A stretch of 5,767 nt of DNA from an uncultured Chlorobiaceae bacterium (GTDB lineage: Bacteria > Bacteroidota > Chlorobiia > Chlorobiales > Chlorobiaceae), in NCBI GenBank assembly GCA_903838095.1, contig CAILXE010000222.1, positions 1-5,767 of the forward strand, written 5' to 3'. The translations under genes were made by a program, and so were the position numbers. Position 1 is the first letter of the stretch. The number at the start of each line of letters is the position of its first letter. A model generated the notes under the pieces. It did no database searches, was not told where the DNA came from, and saw only the letters and a list, made by a program, of their open reading frames with translations. Shown piece by piece: positions 1 through 5,767 of the stretch.

Positions 1-808
1 ACCACGCAATTCTTCCCTGTATGGTTGGGATCGCAGCATCTTTTCCGGGGTCGGTATTCCATGTTTCTGTCCAGCCGGCCTTATTGTTCGCTTCACCGAT
101 TGTCCTTGCGGCAGCAACAGCAAGTTCTACATGTCCTTTTTCTCCGGCTGTAAATCCTTTCGTGAGACGCAACTGGGGATGGCGGGTACCGATATTGCCG
201 GAAGTCCACATAATGGCAGGATCATCCACAAAGGGAATAAGCGAGGAGTGAACATCCCATGTCTGGCCGGCAAGGATGCTGAAATCGGACGCAGGCCAGT
301 ATGCCTTGAAATAGCCGTGACGCATTCGTGGGTTCATGTTGTTTTCACTACCACCACCAAGGAAATCAAACTCAATGTTGCCGGTAAGTTTCATTGTCTC
401 AGTATCAGGGCCCATGAGGTTCAGCCCAAGTCTTGTTGCGCCTGCGGTGAGATCCCATTCAGCATCATGATTGTTCAGCCCTTCAGGACGAACATACAGA
501 GCGATGTTGCCGGGATACATTTTTCCTGTATCAAAGGATGCGTCAAAGCGGGCAAAACCGTAAAATTGCACTTTTGTGCCCGAATTGGTTGATACCAGAG
601 GTGGTGAGACCGGTTCAGCTTTTTTTGCGGCTTCCGGCTGGCCCTGACTAACAGTGCTTTTCGTGTTGACAAGAGCTTTCAGTTCAGCGAGTTCCTGCTC
701 AAGTCGATTGATGCGCATCTCAACAGTTTCAGCCGCAAAGCATGGTACTGCGGTGAAGAGGGAGCTGGCAAGCAGCAGTGCGTAGCGGAATTTTCCCCTT
801 TCGTTCAT
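1..808 (-). CDS. Outer-membrane porin-like protein, DcaP-like, partial (3' end outside window)
   Basis: An uninterrupted reading frame of 269 codons runs from an ATG at 808-806 to the left edge with no stop, so the C-terminal part is missing. Residues 1-25 form a signal peptide: charged start, hydrophobic LLLASSLFTAV, likely cleavage after CFA or CFAA. Residues 28-48 have heptad-like spacing (MRINRLEQELAELKALV), suggesting a short periplasmic coiled coil for trimerisation. A Pro/Ala/Lys-rich linker follows to about residue 78. From about residue 80 the sequence alternates aromatic and polar residues like barrel strands (VQFYGFARFDASFD, MKLTGNIEFDF, HGYFKAYWP, FSILAGQTWDV, HPQLRLTKGF). Signal peptide, coiled coil, then barrel with an AGQTW and PQLR pattern resembles DcaP-type trimeric porins. 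That family call is from memory, and a generic porin is the safe reading. Its substrate cannot be told. The start is well supported by AAGGAGA six bases upstream. The 116-nt gap after comM has a TATATT (874-869) but no matching -35 box, so an own promoter is unproven. Confidence 0.85.
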   Translation of the reverse strand, partial: MNERGKFRYALLLASSLFTAVPCFAAETVEMRINRLEQELAELKALVNTKSTVSQGQPEAAKKAEPVSPPLVSTNSGTKVQFYGFARFDASFDTGKMYPGNIALYVRPEGLNNHDAEWDLTAGATRLGLNLMGPDTETMKLTGNIEFDFLGGGSENNMNPRMRHGYFKAYWPASDFSILAGQTWDVHSSLIPFVDDPAIMWTSGNIGTRHPQLRLTKGFTAGEKGHVELAVAAARTIGEANNKAGWTETWNTDPGKDAAIPTIQGRIAW

Positions 809-814
809 GAAGAT

Positions 815-821
815 TCTCCTT
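815..821 (-). promoter_or_regulatory. Ribosome binding site of the porin-like gene
   Basis: The minus strand reads AAGGAGA six bases before the ATG at 808. This near-perfect Shine-Dalgarno sequence fixes the start codon and is much stronger than that of any other gene here, which fits an abundant outer-membrane protein. Confidence 0.75.
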
Positions 822-924
822 GGACGATATTTTGGTTACAGGAGGCAGCGATTTCTGGATCGAAAGGAAATATAGACAGAGAGTGTTTAAATTCTTAGCT
901 GATTTTTTTAAGATTCCACCTTTA

Positions 925-2481
925 TCAGAAGCTCCAGAAATCCCTGTCAAGGTTGCGGTACTGAATGCCCTGGATAAGGTGCTTCAGGGCAATATGTTCG
1001 GAACCGTCGAGATCTGCTATGGTTCGGCTTACCTTGAGTATCCGGTCGTGAGCCCTTGCCGAAAGGTTCATGCGATTCATGGCATCCATAAGCTTTTGCG
1101 CACACTCCCTGTCGAGACGGCAGAAGCTTTTGATCTGGCGGGGGCTCATCTGTGCATTGGTAAAGATTTTTGGTGATGTCGTGTACGCAAACCTGTTGAG
1201 CTGGATTTGCCTTGCCGCCATGACTCTCTTGCGGATTACTGCCGAGTTCTCGGCGGTTGACGGGGAAAAGAGGTCGGAATTATCAACTTTTGGCACATCA
1301 ATATGAATATCGATGCGGTCAAGCAGCGGGCCTGATATTTTGGACAGATAACGTTGAATCTGCTGGGGCGGGGCGGTCAGGTTTCCGTCCCGGTCTTTCA
1401 GAGCACCCGCAGGGCTCGGGTTCATGGCGGCAATCAGCATAAAGCCCGCCGGATACTTTGTGGTCATGGAAATTCTTGAGACGGTCACCTCCCGCTCTTC
1501 CAGAGGCTGGCGGAGCACTTCAAGCGCATTGCGACTGAATTCAGGAAGTTCATCAAGAAAAAGAAGACCATTATGGGCAAGGCTGACCTCGCCGGGCTTG
1601 GCCGTTGTGCCCCCGCCAATAAGTGCGATGTTGCTTGTGGTATGATGGGGGCTGCGGAACGGTCTCGTCACCATGAGAGGCCGATCTTTTTCCAGCAGGT
1701 TTGCTACCGAATAGATTTTTGTGGTTTCAAGTGACTCTTCAAAGCCGAGAGGAGGAAGAATGCCCGGCAATCCTTTTGCCAGCATTGTTTTTCCGCTGCC
1801 GGGCGGACCGATCATGATCACGTTATGCCCCCCGGCAGCAGCAATTTCAAGTGCTTTTTTTGCCGCACACTGCCCCTTGATATCAGCAAAATCGACAGGG
1901 TATTCCTGTTCACCTTTAAAAAGCTCTGCGACATTGATGGTTACTGGTATTGGCACACTCTTGCCGCTCATCAGGGCAACCGTCTCGTTCAGGGTTTCGA
2001 CGCCGTATACCTCAATGGAAGAACTCGACGCAGAGACTGCCACGGCCGCCTCCGCCGCATTTTCCAACGGCACAATCAGTCGTTTTATTCCCGCTTTTCC
2101 TGCCATAATCGCGACGGGGAGCGCCCCGTTGATTCTCCTCAGTGAGCCGTCCAGCGCAAGCTCACCCATGATGAGGGCCTCTTCAAACCGGTTGCTGATA
2201 AGATCAAGCGAGCCAAGCAGCCCGATGGCAATAGGGAGATCAAATGCAGTGCCCTCTTTTTTTATGTCCGCCGGCGCAAGGTTGACCGTAATTTTTTTAG
2301 GAGGGATAATAAAACCGGAATTTCTTATGGCCGTCAGAATTCTCTCCCGGCTCTCCCTGATGGCATTGTCTGGAAGGCCCACAACGGTAAACGAGGGAAT
2401 ACCGGCAGTCACGTTGATTTCAACAGTAACCTTCATGGCATCAATGCCAATCAGTGCAGCGGCGTTGAGTGTTGAGAGCAT
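925..2481 (-). CDS. comM: ComM/YifB-family Mg-chelatase-like AAA+ ATPase
   Basis: The 518-residue product has the usual length of ComM/YifB proteins, which are often annotated as Mg chelatase subunit ChlI but do not act in chlorophyll synthesis. ComM is a hexameric helicase that helps integrate incoming DNA during natural transformation; that role comes from other bacteria. The N-terminal third is the Lon-protease-like fold, opening with the typical AALIGIDA and containing VVGLPDNAIRESRERI and NLAPADIKKEGTAFDLPIA. The AAA+ core has Walker A GPPGSGKT (225-232), a PFRSPHHT motif (274-281), Walker B LLFLDELPEF (306-315) and ISGPLLDRIDIH (382-393). The C-terminal Mg-chelatase domain has LSARAHDRILKVSRTIADL (473-491). 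One oddity is that the usual NPCPCG loop is NPSPAG (354-359) and its downstream cysteines are absent. The ATG at 2481 fits the family's conserved N-terminus, but no clear Shine-Dalgarno sequence precedes it. The stop is TGA at 927-925. The gene lies 113 nt after ppc on the same strand. Confidence 0.95.
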   Translation of the reverse strand: MLSTLNAAALIGIDAMKVTVEINVTAGIPSFTVVGLPDNAIRESRERILTAIRNSGFIIPPKKITVNLAPADIKKEGTAFDLPIAIGLLGSLDLISNRFEEALIMGELALDGSLRRINGALPVAIMAGKAGIKRLIVPLENAAEAAVAVSASSSSIEVYGVETLNETVALMSGKSVPIPVTINVAELFKGEQEYPVDFADIKGQCAAKKALEIAAAGGHNVIMIGPPGSGKTMLAKGLPGILPPLGFEESLETTKIYSVANLLEKDRPLMVTRPFRSPHHTTSNIALIGGGTTAKPGEVSLAHNGLLFLDELPEFSRNALEVLRQPLEEREVTVSRISMTTKYPAGFMLIAAMNPSPAGALKDRDGNLTAPPQQIQRYLSKISGPLLDRIDIHIDVPKVDNSDLFSPSTAENSAVIRKRVMAARQIQLNRFAYTTSPKIFTNAQMSPRQIKSFCRLDRECAQKLMDAMNRMNLSARAHDRILKVSRTIADLDGSEHIALKHLIQGIQYRNLDRDFWSF

Positions 2482-2507
2482 GATGGATCAAATGGCTGAT
2501 TTCGGTA

Positions 2508-2513
2508 TTTATA
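2508..2513 (-). promoter_or_regulatory. Possible -10 box upstream of comM
   Basis: The minus strand has TATAAA about 27 bases before the comM start. The hexamer 17 bases further upstream (TTTCAA, 2536-2531) matches the -35 consensus at only three positions. It could give a leader of about 20 nt. The alternative is that comM is read through from ppc, since no terminator is visible in the 113-nt gap. Confidence 0.25.
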
Positions 2514-2594
2514 CGCAAGGTAGGCAAATATTGAAAATACGCAACTATTTCTTTTTTTTGCCGTCCGGCGATCAGCGTCACAGCTTGTCCATTC

Positions 2595-5363
2595 CTATCC
2601 CGTGGTGCGCAATCCTCCCGATATGGCGTTGACCGTCAGGAAAAGCTCAACCAGCAGCTTTTCGGCCTCTTCCTGTTTTCCCGAATGCTGAAGCTCTCTC
2701 CATTGCCTGAGAAGCTTTATTTGTTGCTGGTGCAGCATGTCAAGCCCCTCCTGACGAGGAGTAATAAATTTATTGACATTGAGACGCTGGGTTTCAAGGG
2801 GGTTGGCGAAAAGCAGATCAATAAAAGTTTTTGTCCGGTGGTATTCGGCTTCAATCATGCCGAGAATTCGTTCCCGGATGGCGATATCACTGACGAGAGA
2901 TGCGTATTGATGCATGATATGCAGGTTGGCGGATGCGAGGCTGGTGTCGGCATTGCTGATGATGTAGCGAAGCGGTGCCCATGCGTGGCTGCGGGTGCGG
3001 ATCTCTTCGAAGGTTTCCGGTGCGCTGGATTGCAGATACTCAAGAGCGGAACCAACTCCGTACCACCCTGAAATGGAGAAGCGTGCCTGGTTCCAACTGA
3101 AAACCCAGGGGATGGCGCGCAGGTCATCAAGACTTGTTTTGCCGCTTCTTCGCGCAGGTCGTGATCCTATTCTGGCCGACTCTATAATGTCAATAGGCGT
3201 TGCTTCACGAAAAAAGGTGAGAAACCCTTCAGCCTCGATCAACCGGCGGTAAGCCTGGTTGCTTTTTTCAGACAGCATGTCCATAACCTGCTCAAGAGGG
3301 TGAGGCCGGTACTCTTCACTGTGTTGTTTGATCATGGCGCCAGCCGCTCCGGCCATGAAGAGTTCAAGATTATAGACAGCGCTGATGCGGTTGGCATATT
3401 TTTGTGCAATGGTTTCCCCCTGTTCGGTAAAGCACATTCCGGCACTGAACGATCCAAAAGGCTGAGCCTTGATGAAGCGGTGAGTCGGGCCAGCTCCCCG
3501 GCTGATGCTTCCGCCTCTTCCATGAAAAAAGAGAATATCGGTTGCGCACTCCTTCCCGGCCTGGAGCAATGCTTCCTGGGCGCGGTAGAGTGTCCAGATG
3601 CTTGAAAAAATACCGCCATCCTTGTTGCTGTCACTGTATCCGATCATGACCGGTTGAACTTTTTTTGCACTGTTTGCCTGCTTTTGCCGCAATTCGAGGC
3701 TTCGCTGTGTTACGGGGTGGCTGAGAAATTCCTTGAGAATAGCCGGACTTTTTTTCAGATCCTCAATGGTTTCAAAAAGCGGGACGACCGGGAGTAAACA
3801 AGCGTCGCCATCATCGGTCGGAGTCATCAAGCCGACCTCTCTGGCAAAAAGATAGACAATGAGGAGGTCGGAGGTGTTTCTGGTCATGCTGACAATAAGG
3901 GAGCCAATTCCGCCAGTGCCGTATTTCTTGGAATGATTCAGCAAGACCTTGTAGCAGCCAAGCACCGCTTCCGCTTCGGCTCCGACGGTCATGTCAGGAT
4001 GGGTAAATGGTCGGGGTGACAGAAGCTCCCGGTCAAGAAAGGTTCGTCTTGCCGCCTCATCCCATTCAAGAAAATCACTGCCATTCATCCCCGCTGCGTT
4101 CATGAGCTGGGAGAGCGCCAGCTCATGCACCTGGCTGTTCTGACGAATATCCAGTCTGCCGAGATGAAAGCCGAAGGTTTGCACAATCCGGAAGACAGGA
4201 GAGAGCTGTGTGTCGGCGATATGCTGTGCTCCGACATCAAGAAGTGATTGTCTCAGGAGTGCAAGATCTTCAAGAAGTTCATTCGAAGTGCTGTAGCGAC
4301 AGGGGGCATCGCTGATACGGATAGTGCCCAATGCGTCGGTTTCAAGAGGAAGAGAGGCAATCATCAGGTTCAGAAACTGGCGCCAGGGTTCACGGCGGTT
4401 TCTCCTGATTGCGGCATGGCCAGCGTCGCCAAGTGTGTTGCAGAGTGTCTCGATTCGGCTTATAAGCGGTTGTCCGGGGGACTGGAGCCTTTCGGAGAGG
4501 CTTAATTTTGATGCGAGTTCCGTGAGATGGCGCAACACCAGCTTCAGCGCGCTGCGACGCATGTCGTCGAGGGTCTCTTCTGTTACCCTTGCGGTGACCA
4601 GAGGATGACCATCACGGTCACCACCCACCCAACTTCCGAATCTGAGGCGGGGCAGCACTGCGGGATTTGAGAGTGTTGCCGCATCAAAGCCGCTCTCACT
4701 CCATGCCTGCAGGAGGCGCTTGTCGAGCATGGGCAGTACCTCGGGTAAAATATTGAAGAGGTAGTGAATCACATTTCGCCGCTCATCCGATACGTCGGGC
4801 TTTTCATAAAGAATTTCGCCCGTTCTCCAAAGCCTCTCCAGAACAACCTTGATCTCGTTGCGGATGTCGAGCTGTTCAAGTGGTGTCCACATCTGGTTTT
4901 CCCGCTGAACCAGAAGCAGGTAGAGTTGACGGTGCTGTTCCAGCACTGTTTTTCGTTTTGCTTCAGTAGGGTGCGCGGTCAGTACTGCTTCGACGGAAAC
5001 CGCTGGCAGCAGCGAACAGATTGTTCTTTCAGAAATTCCAAGTTCACGGCAGCGAAGAAGAGTTCGACCCCAAAGTCCCGTGAGATGAGAGAGGCCGTGC
5101 TCGGCTTCAAGCGCTCGCCGATTCTGGGCAGCGGAGTTCTCTTCTGCCATGTTGAGAAGCTGGAAAAATATCGAAAAAGCCTGAAGAGCCCTTTCCGTAT
5201 CAGGATATTGTTCAATTGGCATGCTTGCCTTCTCCGAGGGAAGGTGGTTAGCCAGTTTGCCTTCGCCGAGGTCACGAAGCATCTCCTGAAAGCACTGAAG
5301 AAGAAACATGAAATCGCGTTCCGCTTTTTCAAAGTCGATAATACTGCTGGTGGTGGTGATCAT
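2595..5363 (-). CDS. ppc: Phosphoenolpyruvate carboxylase
   Basis: This cytoplasmic enzyme adds bicarbonate to phosphoenolpyruvate to give oxaloacetate and phosphate. In green sulfur bacteria it feeds the reductive TCA cycle. The product is 922 residues from the ATG at 5363, against 883 in E. coli. Motifs visible, in order: VLTAHPTEAKRKT with the catalytic His (H131), GSWVGGDRDGHP (243-254), LDIRQNS with R407, PLFETIEDL with the metal ligand E531, GYSDSNKDGG with D578 and K581, FHGRGGSISRG with R616 and R622, TEQGE, IGSRPARR (732-739), AIPWVFSWNQ, and the C-terminal RTTG. All core catalytic motifs are present, so it should be active. Compared with E. coli, the aspartate-binding Lys773 and Asn881 appear to be Asn804 and Thr920, and the glycine loop is GRGGSISRGAG, marking a divergent subclass. 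The start is uncertain: TTG at 5372 also lies in frame, adds three residues, and is preceded by an in-frame TAA. Stop is TAG at 2597-2595. Confidence 0.98.
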   Translation of the reverse strand: MITTTSSIIDFEKAERDFMFLLQCFQEMLRDLGEGKLANHLPSEKASMPIEQYPDTERALQAFSIFFQLLNMAEENSAAQNRRALEAEHGLSHLTGLWGRTLLRCRELGISERTICSLLPAVSVEAVLTAHPTEAKRKTVLEQHRQLYLLLVQRENQMWTPLEQLDIRNEIKVVLERLWRTGEILYEKPDVSDERRNVIHYLFNILPEVLPMLDKRLLQAWSESGFDAATLSNPAVLPRLRFGSWVGGDRDGHPLVTARVTEETLDDMRRSALKLVLRHLTELASKLSLSERLQSPGQPLISRIETLCNTLGDAGHAAIRRNRREPWRQFLNLMIASLPLETDALGTIRISDAPCRYSTSNELLEDLALLRQSLLDVGAQHIADTQLSPVFRIVQTFGFHLGRLDIRQNSQVHELALSQLMNAAGMNGSDFLEWDEAARRTFLDRELLSPRPFTHPDMTVGAEAEAVLGCYKVLLNHSKKYGTGGIGSLIVSMTRNTSDLLIVYLFAREVGLMTPTDDGDACLLPVVPLFETIEDLKKSPAILKEFLSHPVTQRSLELRQKQANSAKKVQPVMIGYSDSNKDGGIFSSIWTLYRAQEALLQAGKECATDILFFHGRGGSISRGAGPTHRFIKAQPFGSFSAGMCFTEQGETIAQKYANRISAVYNLELFMAGAAGAMIKQHSEEYRPHPLEQVMDMLSEKSNQAYRRLIEAEGFLTFFREATPIDIIESARIGSRPARRSGKTSLDDLRAIPWVFSWNQARFSISGWYGVGSALEYLQSSAPETFEEIRTRSHAWAPLRYIISNADTSLASANLHIMHQYASLVSDIAIRERILGMIEAEYHRTKTFIDLLFANPLETQRLNVNKFITPRQEGLDMLHQQQIKLLRQWRELQHSGKQEEAEKLLVELFLTVNAISGGLRTTG

Positions 5364-5386
5364 GAGATCCAATGATTAAAATGACA

Positions 5387-5392
5387 CTCCTT
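5387..5392 (-). promoter_or_regulatory. Shine-Dalgarno sequence upstream of ppc (bears on start choice)
   Basis: AAGGAG on the minus strand is 14 bases from the TTG at 5372 and 23 bases from the ATG at 5363. Neither spacing is ideal. A weaker GGA sits four bases before the ATG. An in-frame TAA at 5378-5376 excludes any start further upstream. Confidence 0.45.
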
Positions 5393-5405
5393 AATTTTGC
5401 GAAGT

Positions 5406-5411
5406 ATTCTA
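5406..5411 (-). promoter_or_regulatory. Possible -10 box of ppc
   Basis: TAGAAT on the minus strand matches TATAAT at five of six positions and would start transcription near 5399, just ahead of the AAGGAG. There is no good -35 hexamer at 16-18 bases; the nearest candidate, TTGTAA, has a spacing of only about 14. The surroundings are strongly A/T-rich. Confidence 0.3.
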
Positions 5412-5494
5412 AAAAAACAACTGAGTTACAAATGATGTTTTTTTCTGTTTTTTACCGTTTTAGGGGAGTCCGTTTTTTTACAGAAGGTTTTTTT
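5411..5494. other. T-tract-rich divergent intergenic segment, possibly curved DNA
   Basis: The gap between ppc and the divergent membrane gene contains runs of four to seven T at 5438-5444, 5448-5453, 5458-5461, 5473-5479 and 5488-5494, plus a run of seven A at 5411-5417. The first three T-runs are centred 9-10 bases apart, close to one helical turn; the later ones are about 15-17 apart. The arms 5411-5419 and 5436-5444 (AAAAAAACA and TGTTTTTTT) form an imperfect AT-only inverted repeat with a 16-nt loop, too weak to call a terminator. Bending or upstream-element activity at the divergent promoters is an inference. Confidence 0.4.
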
Positions 5495-5513
5495 AAGCTT
5501 TCTGTTTGTCGGC

Positions 5514-5544
5514 TTTACAATTTATGCTTATCTTTCCCTATAAT
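5514..5544 (+). promoter_or_regulatory. Candidate housekeeping promoter of the divergent membrane gene
   Basis: A TTTACA at 5514-5519 and a perfect TATAAT at 5539-5544 are separated by 19 bases; reading the -35 as TTACAA (5515-5520) gives 18. The spacing is slightly long but acceptable. Transcription would begin near 5551, giving a leader of about 32 nt to the ATG at 5583. The position fits a gene that otherwise has no upstream partner on its strand. Confidence 0.5.
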
Positions 5545-5582
5545 TTTTGGGTAAGCCACTAACACCTAATTCATTACCTGAC

Positions 5583-5767
5583 ATGGACAACAAATCAAAT
5601 GGTAAGCTTCTTGCGTTAGCTGGAGGCGCGGCTGTCTTAATGGGGTCATTGTTTTTCGGGTTGTCATTTTTAACCGGGTATAAGGTACCCGCCGAGAATA
5701 TCTCCTTATTTTTAACACCTTTACGTTCATTTGCCGGGTGGATTGCCCTGATTCTTTTTGCTTCGCT
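5583..5767 (+). CDS. Unrecognised small membrane protein, N-terminal part only (3' end outside window)
   Basis: An open frame of 61 complete codons runs from an ATG at 5583 to the right edge without a stop. After a short charged N-terminus (MDNKSNGK) there is a hydrophobic stretch at about residues 9-31 (LLALAGGAAVLMGSLFFGL and on), a short polar loop (YKVPAENISL), and a second hydrophobic stretch beginning about residue 44 and running off the edge (plus-side RSFAGWIALILFA). This suggests an inner-membrane protein with at least two helices, or a signal anchor plus helix. I do not recognise the family and assign no function. No clear Shine-Dalgarno sequence precedes the ATG. The candidate promoter at 5514-5544 and the absence of an overlapping gene support it as real. 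It is divergent from ppc, with about 210 nt between the start codons. Confidence 0.7.
   Translation, partial: MDNKSNGKLLALAGGAAVLMGSLFFGLSFLTGYKVPAENISLFLTPLRSFAGWIALILFAS

Noticed and set aside
131..592. A 153-codon plus-strand open frame over the porin region
   Set aside because: The minus strand carries a continuous frame with signal peptide, strong ribosome binding site and barrel-like strands. The plus-strand frame is its shadow.
734..742. Possible lipoprotein signal around the cysteine in VPCFA of the porin signal peptide
   Set aside because: The residues before the cysteine (A-V-P) do not fit a lipobox, and a normal signal peptidase I site (CFA/A) follows directly.
925..2481. Magnesium chelatase subunit for bacteriochlorophyll synthesis
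   Set aside because: The Lon-like N-terminal domain, AALIGIDA opening and 518-residue length are those of ComM/YifB, not of BchI, which is about 340-390 residues and lacks this N-terminal domain.
2551..2580. GCCG/CGGC mini-hairpin beside a run of eight T, considered as a terminator after ppc
   Set aside because: On the minus strand, the direction of ppc, the hairpin is followed by A rather than U residues. On the plus strand the T-run comes before the hairpin. The stem is only four base pairs.
1721..2632. A 303-codon open frame on the plus strand opposite comM
   Set aside because: It lies antisense to a clearly conserved ATPase gene and its product is Ser/Pro/Ala-rich without recognisable motifs. 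It is best explained by the codon usage of the real gene on the other strand.
4764..5375. A 203-codon open frame on the plus strand opposite the 5' end of ppc
   Set aside because: It is antisense to conserved PEP carboxylase sequence, has no Shine-Dalgarno signal worth noting, and its product shows no domain pattern.

Overview
The window is ordinary chromosomal sequence with three genes on the minus strand and the start of a fourth, divergent gene on the plus strand. The protein types point to a green sulfur bacterium (Chlorobiales, Chlorobium-like). There is a PEP carboxylase of the divergent GRGGSISRGAG type and a ComM/YifB ATPase with the cysteine-free NPSPAG loop that I associate with the Bacteroidetes/Chlorobi group. 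Leaders are often weak in Shine-Dalgarno signal and base composition is moderate. This assignment rests on recalled family features, not on a search.

Layout, left to right. Positions 1-808 (minus) hold the N-terminal 269 codons of an exported outer-membrane porin-like protein: signal peptide, short coiled coil, Pro/Ala linker, then the start of a beta barrel. It runs off the left edge. Positions 809-924 are a short gap containing its strong ribosome binding site. Positions 925-2481 (minus) are a complete comM/yifB-type AAA+ ATPase gene. Positions 2482-2594 are a 113-nt gap with no convincing terminator. Positions 2595-5363 (minus) are a complete ppc gene for phosphoenolpyruvate carboxylase. 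Positions 5373-5582 form a T-tract-rich divergent intergenic region with a candidate plus-strand promoter. From 5583 to the right edge (plus) lies the beginning of a small membrane protein I do not recognise.

The three minus-strand genes follow one another with gaps of 113 and 116 nt, so they could be read together or separately; the sequence does not decide. Their functions are unrelated: anaplerotic carbon fixation beside the reductive TCA cycle, handling of incoming DNA during natural transformation, and outer-membrane permeability. I see no mobile element, tRNA, rRNA, CRISPR array or obvious novel multi-gene system. The points most worth a second look are the replaced allosteric-site residues in PEP carboxylase, the missing cysteines in the ComM loop, and the roughly phased T-tracts between ppc and the divergent membrane gene.
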